A stretch of 64,000 bases of DNA from Christensenellaceae bacterium. GTDB lineage: Bacteria; Bacillota; Clostridia; Christensenellales; Borkfalkiaceae. Below the pieces are notes generated by a model. It saw only the letters and a list, made by a program, of their open reading frames with translations. It was not told the DNA's origin and searched no databases. The stretch covers positions 19,575 through 83,574 of the forward strand of contig CAQTYU010000007.1 of assembly GCA_948890655.1 (NCBI GenBank), written 5' to 3'. The translations under genes were made by a program, and so were the position numbers. This document shows positions 14,700 to 23,577 of this stretch, in pieces; within the stretch, counting starts at the first letter, position 1, and every line of letters begins with the position of its first letter.

Positions 14700-15233
14700 A
14701 TGAACTATGCCACAATAAAATATTTCGACGTTGCCAACGGCCCCGGGGTGCGCGTTTCGCTTTACGTAAGCGGGTGCCGCAATCATTGTAAAAACTGTTT
14801 CAATCCCGAAACGTGGGATTTTAATTACGGCGAACCGTTCACGGCGGAAGTGGAAAATTCCATATTGGAGGGGCTTAAACCCGAATATATTAAGGGGTTT
14901 ACGCTATTGGGCGGGGACCCTTTCGAACCTGAAAATCAAAAAGCGTTGGCGCCTTTTTTGGAAAAACTGCGCAAAAAATATCCCGAAAAGTCTGTTTGGG
15001 CTTTTACCGGTTACGATTACGAAAAGGACTTGCTGACGGGTAAACTCGGCGACGCCGATACGGTAATGCGTATGCTTAAGTGCTTCGACGTTCTGGTTGA
15101 CGGAAAATTCGTCGAAGATTTAAAGGACTTAAATCTCAGATTCCGCGGTTCTTCAAACCAGAGAATAATTTTAGTTCAGCCTTCGCTTGAACAAGACAAA
15201 ATTGTTCCGTGGGATGAAAACTGCGAACTTTAA
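14700..15233 (+). CDS. nrdG: Anaerobic ribonucleotide reductase activating protein
   Basis: Radical-SAM activase that generates the glycyl radical on NrdD. It has the CxxxCxxC cluster motif (C26, C30, C33 in SGCRNHCKNC), GPGVRVSLYVSG before it and FTLLGGDPFEPEN after it. 177 residues is slightly long for the family. The 177-bp gap after nrdD has no ORF but has a long-range inverted repeat (GCAAAAGC near 14526, GCTTTTGC near 14574), so the intergenic RNA may be processed or structured. Its end is followed within 20 nt by dut, so all deoxynucleotide genes may share a transcript. Confidence 0.95.
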   Translation: MNYATIKYFDVANGPGVRVSLYVSGCRNHCKNCFNPETWDFNYGEPFTAEVENSILEGLKPEYIKGFTLLGGDPFEPENQKALAPFLEKLRKKYPEKSVWAFTGYDYEKDLLTGKLGDADTVMRMLKCFDVLVDGKFVEDLKDLNLRFRGSSNQRIILVQPSLEQDKIVPWDENCEL

Positions 15234-15249
15234 ACAAAGGAGACCGATT

Positions 15250-15720
15250 ATGATTCATTATTCACGCGGAGCAGTAGACGTAATGCAGGTTGCAATTAAA
15301 AAATTAAAGCCCTCCGCCGTAGTTCCCTCTTACGGCAGCCTTTATTCCGCCGGCGCCGACCTTTATGCGTGCGTTGAAAGCGGAATAGATATTTTGCCGG
15401 GCGAAACGGTGTTTGTTCCCACCGGCGTTGCGCTTGAAATTCCTATAGGATTTGCGGGATTCGTTTTTGCGAGAAGCGGACTTTCGTGCAAGCGCGGACT
15501 TGCCCCCGCTAACAAAGTAGGCGTTATAGACAGCGACTACCGCGGCGAAGTTATGGTTGCTCTTCACAACCATTCAAGCGTTCCGCAAACGGTGGCGGCA
15601 GGAGAAAGAATTGCACAGATGGTTATTATGCCTTATATAAAAGCCGAATTCGTGGAGCAGGAAAATCTTTCCGAAACGGTGAGAGGAGAAGGCGGTTTCG
15701 GCTCGACGGGCACGAAGTAA
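15250..15720 (+). CDS. dut: dUTP diphosphatase
   Basis: Trimeric dUTPase that hydrolyses dUTP to dUMP, keeping uracil out of DNA and feeding dTMP synthesis. Conserved motifs are visible in order: AGADLYA, ARSGLSCKRGLA, GVIDSDYRGEV, GERIAQMVI and the C-terminal P-loop-like RGEGGFGSTG. ATG 15250 is chosen because AAAGGAG lies 8 nt upstream, giving 156 residues. A start at 15283 would suit homologues but has no ribosome binding site. The gene follows nrdG, a functional match. Confidence 0.95.
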   Translation: MIHYSRGAVDVMQVAIKKLKPSAVVPSYGSLYSAGADLYACVESGIDILPGETVFVPTGVALEIPIGFAGFVFARSGLSCKRGLAPANKVGVIDSDYRGEVMVALHNHSSVPQTVAAGERIAQMVIMPYIKAEFVEQENLSETVRGEGGFGSTGTK

Positions 15721-15755
15721 ATGTTTCCGTCTGTTTTAAGTATGACAAAATAAAG

Positions 15756-15787
15756 ATAACCGCCGTTTAGCGGCGGTTATTTTTTTG
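15756..15787 (+). terminator. Rho-independent terminator
   Basis: ATAACCGCCG (15756-15765), 5-nt loop, CGGCGGTTAT (15771-15780), then a T-run. It ends the nrdD-nrdG-dut unit. Confidence 0.9.
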
Positions 15788-15805
15788 TTATTTGTGCAAT
15801 TGCTC

Positions 15806-15834
15806 TTGACGAAAAAGACGGCGGTGTGTATACT
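15806..15834 (+). promoter_or_regulatory. Promoter of the glucokinase-rex operon
   Basis: TTGACG (15806-15811), 17-bp spacer, TATACT (15829-15834). Confidence 0.8.
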
Positions 15835-15868
15835 TAATATGTAATTTTATAAATTCCTCGGAGGAAAT

Positions 15869-16810
15869 ATGGCGCTGTACATGGGCATAGACGTCGGCGG
15901 AACGACAGTTAAAGGAATAATTTTGAACGACGGCGGAAAGCTGCTGGCCAAAGGTCATGTTACAACGGTTGAGGGCGAAGGACTTGCCGGATGCATAGAT
16001 ATGCTTTGCGAACAGCTTGTTCAGAGTGCAGGCGGCGTGTTTTCGCAGATAAAGTGCGTGGGCGTAGGTTGCCCCGGACTGATAGATTCGGAAAACGGAA
16101 CCGTAATATTCGCCGGTAATCTTAACCTTAAAAATTACCCGCTTAAAAAACTTCTTCAGGAAAAAATCGGCGTTCCGGTAAAGGTGTGCAACGACGCTAA
16201 CGCCGCGGCTCTCGGTGAAGCCAAGTTCGGCGCAGGCAAGGGATATGACGACAGCGTGCTGGTAACTTTGGGCACGGGCGTGGGCGCGGGAGTTGTAATC
16301 GGCGGAAAGTTGTTCGAAGGTTACAAATCGGCGGGCACCGAAATAGGACATATGGTAATAGAACGCGGCGGCAACAAGTGCACTTGCGGCAGACGCGGAT
16401 GTTTTGAAGTTTACTGCTCGGCGCGCGCTTTAACTAACCGTACAAAGTGGGCGATGGAAGAGGACACCTCTTCAGATATGTGGAAAACTTACGGTCTGGA
16501 TACGGCCGACGGCAGAACGCCGTTTGAATATATGGACGGCGACAGAACTGCGGCGCAGGTTGTTGACTGGTATTTGAAGCACCTTGCAACAGGGCTTGTG
16601 AATATTGCAAACATTTTTCGTCCGCAGGTAATAATGATAGGCGGCGGAGTGTCCGCTCAGGGTTCGCGCATTACGCTTCCCCTTCAAAAGCTTGTTGACG
16701 CAGAACTTTTCGGCGGCGTGGATTATGCGCCGGTGAAAATTGCATGCGCAACTCTCGGAGGCGACGCCGGAGCATACGGCGCGGCCGCGCTGGGGTTTGA
16801 GGTAAAATAA
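15869..16810 (+). CDS. glcK: ROK-family glucokinase
   Basis: ATP-dependent sugar kinase, most likely glucose to glucose 6-phosphate. The 313 residues carry MGIDVGGTTVKG (ATP phosphate loop), the sugar-binding NDANAAALGEAKFG, LVTLGTGVGAGVV, GTEIGHM, and the ROK zinc motif CTCGRRGCFEVYCSARAL. These fit Firmicutes glucokinase better than ROK repressors, as no HTH is present. Start ATG 15869 follows CGGAGG. Its TAA shares a base with the rex ATG, so a glycolytic enzyme and the redox regulator are co-expressed. Confidence 0.88.
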   Translation: MALYMGIDVGGTTVKGIILNDGGKLLAKGHVTTVEGEGLAGCIDMLCEQLVQSAGGVFSQIKCVGVGCPGLIDSENGTVIFAGNLNLKNYPLKKLLQEKIGVPVKVCNDANAAALGEAKFGAGKGYDDSVLVTLGTGVGAGVVIGGKLFEGYKSAGTEIGHMVIERGGNKCTCGRRGCFEVYCSARALTNRTKWAMEEDTSSDMWKTYGLDTADGRTPFEYMDGDRTAAQVVDWYLKHLATGLVNIANIFRPQVIMIGGGVSAQGSRITLPLQKLVDAELFGGVDYAPVKIACATLGGDAGAYGAAALGFEVK

Positions 16811-17421
16811 TGAAAAGCACGATACCAGTAACAAGTTTACAGAGGTTGCCCGTATATTTAAATTATTTAAAATCGCTTTCCGGCACGCGTGAATTTATCT
16901 CTTCGGGAGCGATTGCGCACGCGTTGAATATGGGCGAAGTGCTTGTAAGAAAGGATTTGGCGTTTACTTCGGCGCAAGGCAGAACGCGAGTGGGGTATAA
17001 CACGTGCGAACTGATAGCCGCACTCGAGGAATACCTTGGCTGTAACGAAATAAAAAACGCCGTGATTTTCGGCGCCGGCGGTTTGGGCAGTGCGCTTTTA
17101 TCTTACGGCGGTTTCGGCAATTACGGCATACGCATTGTGTCGGCTTTTGATAACAATCCTCTAAAAAAAGGCACTGAAGTTTCGGGTAAGCCCGTTTTGG
17201 GAGTGGAAGAAGCGCCCGAGTTTATTAGCAGGAACAACGTTAAGCTTGCGGTAATCTGCGTACCTGCAAAAGTTGCGCAGGAAGTTACTGATATTTTGGT
17301 CGGATGCAACGTAAAGTCTATTCTTAACTTTGCTCCCGCGCAGTTGACTGTTCCCGAAGGGTTTAACGTGCGTAACATAGACGTGGCGGCTAATTTGGCT
17401 ATATTATCAAGTCTCATATAA
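16810..17421 (+). CDS. rex: Redox-sensing transcriptional repressor Rex
   Basis: NAD+/NADH-responsive repressor of fermentation and reduction pathways. The 203 residues show the winged-helix N-terminus (LQRLPVYLNYL, FISSGAIAHALNMGEVLVRKDLA), the Rossmann motif FGAGGLGSALL, and DNNPLKKG. The C-terminal domain-swapped helix ends in NLAILSSL. It overlaps the glucokinase stop by one base. I found no convincing Rex box (TTGTTAA-N4-TTAACAA) in the window. Confidence 0.95.
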   Translation: MKSTIPVTSLQRLPVYLNYLKSLSGTREFISSGAIAHALNMGEVLVRKDLAFTSAQGRTRVGYNTCELIAALEEYLGCNEIKNAVIFGAGGLGSALLSYGGFGNYGIRIVSAFDNNPLKKGTEVSGKPVLGVEEAPEFISRNNVKLAVICVPAKVAQEVTDILVGCNVKSILNFAPAQLTVPEGFNVRNIDVAANLAILSSLI

Positions 17422-17443
17422 AAGTTAATATATACATCGAACC

Positions 17444-17465
17444 TTGTTGCGTTGCGGCAACTTTC
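17444..17465. repeat. Dispersed post-stop repeat, copy A (22-bp core)
   Basis: The 22-bp core starting TTGTTGCGTTGCGG and ending CAACTTTC lies 23 bp after the rex stop. It differs by one base from copy B at 57545-57566 after fakA. The core holds the small palindrome GTTGC-GGCAAC. Confidence 0.6.
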
Positions 17466-17627
17466 AGTTGTTTACCACTCGGTAAGCACCTTCAAGTTTT
17501 TTTCCGCGCGTTTGGTTCTGTTTGCATATATTAGCTTTCGGGTAAGCGGTTTTCTGCTCCCGCAAAACAATCGAACGATTTATTTTAAAGCCTTACAAAT
17601 TTTGTCGGGCTTTTAATTTACGGTATT

Positions 17628-20600
17628 ATGAAAAAATTTTTCTCTTTTATTATTAAACAGTCTGTAGCAATTGTGTTGATTGTCGTATTTGTTCTGGCGT
17701 TCGGAATTTATTCCACGCTGAATATGTCGGTCAATTTACTCCCAGACATAAACGTGCCGATGGTGTGCGTGCAGGTAATTTATCCGGGAGCAAACGCGCA
17801 GTCGGTTGAAGATGACGTAACCGAAGAGTTGGAAGAGGGGCTTTCGGCGATAAGCGGAATAACTAACGTGGAAAGTTATTCTTACGACAACCTTTGCGCC
17901 GTGGTGCTTTCGTTCGATTACGGTGCGGACACCACCGCCAAAAAGACGGATATACAGAACAAGCTTTCCACGCTCGGTTTGCCCGAAGGCGTAATTACTT
18001 CGGTGTACGATATAGACCTCAACGCGGAAGCGCTGGCCGTGTTGTCGGTTACCTCGGACAAAGGGCTTGGAAGCGCTTACGCGGCGGCAAAAGAACTTGA
18101 AACAAAGCTCAAAGCCATCGACGGCGTGGAGAACGTGGAAATTAAGGGCGGTGCCGAACAGAGCTATGAAATTATTCCGTTCGGCGGGTTGGAACTGTGC
18201 GCGCCGCTTTTGGTCGAAGCGTTTTCATACGGCGCTTTGGATATTCCCCTCGGCAACATAAAGGTAGACGGGTTAAACGTGCAGATACGCAACAATTCCG
18301 ACGTGACGTCTTTAAAAGACATAAAGGAAATACCCTTAAAACTGCCTACGGAAATAGTTACGCTGTTAACTTCGGTTAAGCAAATTGCACGCTACTACGA
18401 AAACAGCACCGAAGAGGATTTGATTGCGCTTAAAGCCGATTTGGGCGACGGCGTGATTACTGTATTAAACGAACTCGACGGAATGAACGCAAACGACGTG
18501 CGCGATTTGTCCCGCCTTAAAACCTATATGAACATAGCGGCAACTTATACCGCGCAACAGTTAAAAGATTTTAAAACCAGCAGAATATACAGTGAAATTT
18601 ATAAGCAGGTAACCAACGAGCCTGCGGAAGAAGGCGGCGAACGCACGCCGAAAACGGACGGCGAGCTTGAAGATATTCTGGAAGATATGAAAACGGCGTA
18701 TCCTCTGTTTGCCGACTACATAACGCTGGATATGCTTAAGGTCGTGCGAGACGAAAAGATAAACGATATAATTTCTTTCCGCGAGTGGCTGGAAGTTCAG
18801 CCGTATTACACCGCGGGTGAATATTACGAACCGACTAACGAAGATTATTACGAGCTTGAAACGCGTTTTACCAAGGTATATTCGGGGGTATACGATTACG
18901 AACATCCCGAAAATATAACTGCGGAGCAGAGAGAAGAGATATTTAACAGAATAGATTTTGCAAAAAAGACTTCGGCGGCGGGGCTTTCTAATATTGCAGA
19001 TAAAAAAGAGGACGCGGAAAATGAAAATCCGCCGGCGTCGTATGTGCCGACGGACAGCGAATGTGCGCTTTTATTCAGCGGTACGTCCCTATCTTCCGAA
19101 CATCCCGTAATAATGTCTCCCACTTTTATGGCGTTTGTCCGCAGTGACTATTACGATTATAACATCGACCTTTTAATTTCGCGCCGCGCCGAAATAAAAG
19201 AGACGAATACGGACCCTTCAAACGGCGAAGAGTGCGATATATCCGCAGAGCAATTCTATGCGCTTTACAGTGATTTGAAGTTGGAGGGCGTGTTCGAGTT
19301 CAAACTTTCCGAAGAACTTTTAAACTTTATTTTAATAACCGATTTAACTAATCTTTCAAACGGCTCTCTTGTAGTTAAAACCGAAGATATAGCTTTTGTA
19401 AAAACGCACGATGAATTTTCGTCTTACGTCTATTTCGGAAGCGGCAAAGCGCAGATAATAGAAGGTACCGTGCTCGAAATTTATAAATCAAACGGCGCCA
19501 ACTCCTCTGCTGTGGTTGAAAAGGTTAAAAAAGTTTACGCCGAATATCTTGCAGGCGGAAAAGAAGCAACCCATGGAGCAAACGTAAAGCTTTTGGACGA
19601 CCAGTCCGAATTTATTTCCGACAGCATTTCAAACGTGCTTGTTTCAATGATAATAGGCGGCGTACTTGCCGTTTTGGTTATATACGTATTCCTTAAAAAG
19701 GTGCGTACGTCTTTAATAATCGCGGTTACAATGCCGCTTTCGGTTCTTGCCGCTCTGATTTGCCTCAATCTTATGGGTATAACTTTGAATATGGTTTCGT
19801 TGGGCGGACTTGCCGTAGGAATCGGTATGCTTGTCGATAACAGTATAGTAGTTATCGAAAGTATATCCAAACACCGCGATATGGATAAAACCGCTTTTCA
19901 GGCGGCGGTGGACGGCACTGCCGAAGTAGGCGGGGCGCTGTTCGGCTCAACGCTTACTACTGTTTGCGTGTTCATTCCCATAATTTTCTCCGGCGGGCTT
20001 ACGGGCGAAATTTTTACCGATTTGTCGTGGGCGGTCATTTACTCTCTCGCGTTTTCGCTTATTGTGGCGGTAACGGTTATTCCTGCGCTCTATGCATTGA
20101 TAAACGGCAGGGAAAAGAGAATGCTGAAGGGCGGAAGGCTTTCTGAAAATTTAAACGAAGCCCCTGCCGTTCCCTCCGTAACGGAAGAGTTGGCTGAAGA
20201 GAAAAAAGAAGCGGACGAAACGCCCGTGCACGGCAAAGAGGTTCCGCAGACGGACGATAAACCTGCAAAGTCTAAAAAGTCGTTTAAGGAATTTATTGAA
20301 ATTTTAAAGCAACCGCGTGCAATGGGTGCGGTTTCTGGTTTTTACGGCAAAGTGTTGCCGGCGGTTTTAAATAAAAAACTCGTTACCGTTTTAACCGCCG
20401 TCGCGGTTTTCGGTGCAAGCATAGGACTGTTGTTCCTGACCGGCACCGAATTTCTGCCCTCTATCGATAAAGGGCAGATAGAAGTTTCGCTGTCGTACGG
20501 CGCCGGTGCGGATTTGGAGCAGATAGAAGAAGACGTTTCTTCGTTTGCAACTACCATACAGAATAATATAGAGAATATAGATTACCTTTCCGTAAGCGTC

Positions 20601-21926
20601 GGTAAAAACGGACTTCTTGCGCTTACCGATACAGGTATTATAACCGTTCAGCTCACCACAAACCGCGGCACTGCGGAAGTTGTTGAAAGTATACGCTCGC
20701 TTTCGGAAAATACGCAGACAAAACCTGAGGGTACGGTGAGCGTACGCGAAATAGACGGCGTTGTGGCTTCTTTAATGTCGGGCGCGGACGGTATGTCGGT
20801 AACGATAGTCGGTAGCGACGGCGACACTCTGAATAAAATTGCGTCGGATATAAGCGGTAAGCTCGAAGAGAACGGTTTTAAGGACATAAAAAACAGTTCC
20901 ACCGATAAGTCTACGCAGTATACTTTAAACTTCGACCGCAAAAAAATGGCGGAGCTGGGGCTTGATTATCAGACGACGGTTTTAACTCTCCGCATAGGCA
21001 TTGCGTCGCATACGGCGTGCAGTGTGGTTATCGACGGGGAAAAATACAATATAAACGTACGCTTCGAGGATGGCGCCGTCGCTTCTAAGGAAGACCTTGA
21101 AAATTTTGTTGTCGGAGCGGATTCCGGCGACGGTGCGAAAGCGGTAAAATTAAAGGATATTTTAATTGCGGACGAAAATGGCGAGGTTATAAAGACGGAA
21201 GAGCTTGAAGCCTGCATCCGCCGCACGGACGGCAAACAGATGGTTTCGGTTTCGGCTGTCCTCCCCGGTACCGATACCGGCTCCGCGGGAAAGCTTATGC
21301 AAAAAATCGCCGCCGATATTTTAAGCGGAAATCCCGAATACGAGGGATACGCGTTTGAATCGAGCGGCATAAACAGTTATCTTGACGACGCGTTCGGCGG
21401 ACTTGCCGTGGCTCTTGTAATTTCGTTCTTCCTCCTCTTTGCGGTAATGGCGGTGCAGTTCGGTTCGTGCCTTAAATCTCTAATAGTTATGGCAAGCATA
21501 CCTTTCAGTTTCACCGGCGGATTCATTGCGCTTGTAATTACCGGAACGAGCCTTAACGTAGTATCGTTTATAGGACTTATTATGCTTATGGGCGTAGTCG
21601 TCAACAACGCGATAGTTATGCTTGAAAAAATTAAGCAGCTTGCTGACGGCGGAACGTCGCAGTACGAAGCCGTGCAACAGGCGTGCAAAGTGCGTTTGCG
21701 CCCGATTTTTATGACGACGCTTACAACCGTGCTTGCGCTCATCCCGCTTGCAATAGGCGTGGGGCAGGGAAGCGAACTTATGCAACCCTTAGGCATAGTG
21801 GTTATAGGCGGACTACTGATAGGCACTCTGGTAACTCTGGTGCTTGTGCCCGCGGTCTACTGTGCGTTTTACGGCGTCTCCAAAAATAAGCCCGACGGCA
21901 GGAAAGGAGAGCGCGCTAAAAAGTAA
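17628..21926 (+). CDS. RND-family efflux permease with a very large first extracytoplasmic loop
   Basis: Proton-driven RND (AcrB/SwrC-type) exporter. The start MKKFFSFIIKQSVAIVLIVV (TM1), LPDINVPMVCVQVIYPGA and later GGLAVGIGMLVDNSIVVIESI (TM4 region) and IGLIMLMGVVVNNAIVMLEKI (TM10-11) are family hallmarks. It has 1432 residues, against about 1000-1050 normally. TM2 begins only near residue 671, so the first porter loop is about twice the length of the second (936-1258). The insertion (about 245-590) is acidic, Tyr-rich and helical. A 70-residue charged linker (about 835-905) joins the halves. No adaptor gene is adjacent; export substrates are unknown. Confidence 0.9.
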   Translation: MKKFFSFIIKQSVAIVLIVVFVLAFGIYSTLNMSVNLLPDINVPMVCVQVIYPGANAQSVEDDVTEELEEGLSAISGITNVESYSYDNLCAVVLSFDYGADTTAKKTDIQNKLSTLGLPEGVITSVYDIDLNAEALAVLSVTSDKGLGSAYAAAKELETKLKAIDGVENVEIKGGAEQSYEIIPFGGLELCAPLLVEAFSYGALDIPLGNIKVDGLNVQIRNNSDVTSLKDIKEIPLKLPTEIVTLLTSVKQIARYYENSTEEDLIALKADLGDGVITVLNELDGMNANDVRDLSRLKTYMNIAATYTAQQLKDFKTSRIYSEIYKQVTNEPAEEGGERTPKTDGELEDILEDMKTAYPLFADYITLDMLKVVRDEKINDIISFREWLEVQPYYTAGEYYEPTNEDYYELETRFTKVYSGVYDYEHPENITAEQREEIFNRIDFAKKTSAAGLSNIADKKEDAENENPPASYVPTDSECALLFSGTSLSSEHPVIMSPTFMAFVRSDYYDYNIDLLISRRAEIKETNTDPSNGEECDISAEQFYALYSDLKLEGVFEFKLSEELLNFILITDLTNLSNGSLVVKTEDIAFVKTHDEFSSYVYFGSGKAQIIEGTVLEIYKSNGANSSAVVEKVKKVYAEYLAGGKEATHGANVKLLDDQSEFISDSISNVLVSMIIGGVLAVLVIYVFLKKVRTSLIIAVTMPLSVLAALICLNLMGITLNMVSLGGLAVGIGMLVDNSIVVIESISKHRDMDKTAFQAAVDGTAEVGGALFGSTLTTVCVFIPIIFSGGLTGEIFTDLSWAVIYSLAFSLIVAVTVIPALYALINGREKRMLKGGRLSENLNEAPAVPSVTEELAEEKKEADETPVHGKEVPQTDDKPAKSKKSFKEFIEILKQPRAMGAVSGFYGKVLPAVLNKKLVTVLTAVAVFGASIGLLFLTGTEFLPSIDKGQIEVSLSYGAGADLEQIEEDVSSFATTIQNNIENIDYLSVSVGKNGLLALTDTGIITVQLTTNRGTAEVVESIRSLSENTQTKPEGTVSVREIDGVVASLMSGADGMSVTIVGSDGDTLNKIASDISGKLEENGFKDIKNSSTDKSTQYTLNFDRKKMAELGLDYQTTVLTLRIGIASHTACSVVIDGEKYNINVRFEDGAVASKEDLENFVVGADSGDGAKAVKLKDILIADENGEVIKTEELEACIRRTDGKQMVSVSAVLPGTDTGSAGKLMQKIAADILSGNPEYEGYAFESSGINSYLDDAFGGLAVALVISFFLLFAVMAVQFGSCLKSLIVMASIPFSFTGGFIALVITGTSLNVVSFIGLIMLMGVVVNNAIVMLEKIKQLADGGTSQYEAVQQACKVRLRPIFMTTLTTVLALIPLAIGVGQGSELMQPLGIVVIGGLLIGTLVTLVLVPAVYCAFYGVSKNKPDGRKGERAKK

Positions 21927-21949
21927 AGCGACACGGGTTGCCGTGCAAC

Positions 21950-23452
21950 TTAAAAACGCTTTAAAGGAACTGTTACCCTCCCGGCAACTTCTTTCGGGAG
22001 GGATAATTTTTGCAATAAAATCGCCGCGGCGAAAATTGCGAGGCTGAGTCCCCAGCCGAACCCTATTTGCGCCCACAAGGGATAATCCAGTCCGTCGATA
22101 AACAGCCGCACCGCCTCATATGCCGCAAGGGAAATAAGTACGGCGGGACTTACGAATTTTACCGAAATTTTAAAGAGTTTTTCAGGCATTTTAAGCCGCC
22201 CCGAAAATCGGTTTATTTCCTGCGGCAAATCCCGCGCTTTTTTGCTTCCGCCTATAATAAAACATTCGGCAACGCACATTAAAAGCACGTTGTAAAAATT
22301 TACGAAAACATCGGATATGCCAACTAAAAGCGCGGCTGCCGAAGTTGCGTAAACCAGGGATATCACGGCGCCAATCGCACAAACGCACAGCGTTACGCGC
22401 CGTTTTTTAAGGTTGAAACTTTCGGAAAATGGCACCAAAAACGCTTCCAGCATTGAAACCGCCGACTGTACTGCCATCATACACAGCGAGGCGTAAAACA
22501 GTATGCCTACCGCCGCGTTCAGCGCGGGGAAGTGCGATAAACGGCATATAGCCGCGGGGTAAACGGCAAACGCGGTTAAAATTCCGGACTGTCCGATTTT
22601 ATCCTGCAGACCGCATCCGTACATAGTGGTGAACATAACAACCGAAGCCAGAACGCTCACGGCAAAGTCCGCGGCGGCGATTGCAAGCGAACATGAAAAC
22701 ACGTTGGTGCCTTCCGGCAGGCACGAACCGAACGCCGGCATTATTCCCACGGCAACGGAAAGGGAGAAGAACACCTGTCCCAGCGCCGAAAGCCACAGTT
22801 CCGGGTTTGAAAACGCCGAAAAATCGGGCGTAAACAGCGCGCTTAAAGCTTCGCCCGCATTGGGGTATAAAAATCCGCGTCCGGCCATTAAAACCAGTAG
22901 CAGTACGGGTGCGGTTACGGTGAACTTAGCCGCTTTCGAAAGCGTGTCCGTTCCGCCGCTCAGGCACAAAAACATCAGTATCCAAGCAACTGCAATTCCA
23001 CCCGCTACAAGCGGGGATATGCCCGAAATAACGCCGTCATCGCGTGCGGAAAGCACCTTGTCGAAAAAGTAACCGCTCACGTCCGCAAATCCTCCGGTAC
23101 ACAGCGGCGCGATTTTTACCGCCATAGTAATCAGCCATCCTGCCAGACCGGCGTATATCACTGCGGTAACCATAGAATTGACGCTCGAAGCCCAGCCGAT
23201 TTTATCGCCGCCGTGCTTTAATTCTTTAAGACATTTCGGCGCGCCGCCCGCATATTTTCTGCCAAGCGCGATTTCCGCGTTTAACAGGGGCACGCCCAAA
23301 AAAACCAGCGCCGTAAGATAGACCAGGAGATACGCTCCGCCGCCGAATTTTGCGCAAAGTCCCGGAAAGCGCAAAGCGTTTCCAAGCCCGACTGCCGCGC
23401 CTACGCAGGTTAGAATAAAACTGCGCTTGTTCTTGAATTTCTGTTTAGCCAT
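21950..23452 (-). CDS. Sodium-dependent NSS-family transporter
   Basis: Neurotransmitter:sodium symporter family (LeuT-like) importer of amino acids or amines. The 500 residues and about 12 helices fit bacterial NSS proteins. The signature is at the N-terminus: SFILTCVGAAVGLGNALRFPGLCAKFGGGAYLLVYL, containing the unwound TM1 ion site. GVPLLNAEIALGRKY follows. The substrate cannot be told. It is convergent with the RND gene, and the C-terminal codons contain, on the other strand, that gene's terminator. Confidence 0.9.
   Translation of the reverse strand: MAKQKFKNKRSFILTCVGAAVGLGNALRFPGLCAKFGGGAYLLVYLTALVFLGVPLLNAEIALGRKYAGGAPKCLKELKHGGDKIGWASSVNSMVTAVIYAGLAGWLITMAVKIAPLCTGGFADVSGYFFDKVLSARDDGVISGISPLVAGGIAVAWILMFLCLSGGTDTLSKAAKFTVTAPVLLLVLMAGRGFLYPNAGEALSALFTPDFSAFSNPELWLSALGQVFFSLSVAVGIMPAFGSCLPEGTNVFSCSLAIAAADFAVSVLASVVMFTTMYGCGLQDKIGQSGILTAFAVYPAAICRLSHFPALNAAVGILFYASLCMMAVQSAVSMLEAFLVPFSESFNLKKRRVTLCVCAIGAVISLVYATSAAALLVGISDVFVNFYNVLLMCVAECFIIGGSKKARDLPQEINRFSGRLKMPEKLFKISVKFVSPAVLISLAAYEAVRLFIDGLDYPLWAQIGFGWGLSLAIFAAAILLQKLSLPKEVAGRVTVPLKRF
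21976..22010 (+). terminator. RND gene terminator embedded in the convergent NSS coding region
   Basis: On the plus strand CCCTCCCG (21976-21983), an 11-nt loop, CGGGAGGG (21995-22002), then ATAATTTTT. The hairpin lies within the last 20 codons of the NSS gene. Confidence 0.65.
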
Positions 23453-23496
23453 ATTCTAACAATATTCGGTAAAACCTTAAAAAATCCGCAAAAGCG

Positions 23497-23525
23497 TTGT
23501 TATCTTAAACAAGTTGTGATACAAT
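23497..23525 (+). promoter_or_regulatory. glyA promoter
   Basis: TTGTTA (23497-23502), 17-bp spacer, TACAAT (23520-23525). The start point is about 45 nt before the ATG. Confidence 0.7.
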
Positions 23526-23577
23526 ATATAAAAACGGTTTAAAAACCGACCGCGGCGCTATGCCGGAAGGAATAAAA

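Noticed and set aside
23497..23512. Rex-like site TTGTTA-TCTT-AAACAA before glyA
   Set aside because: Arms are imperfect and two bases too close together for the Rex box; TTGTTA is better read as the -35 of the glyA promoter.
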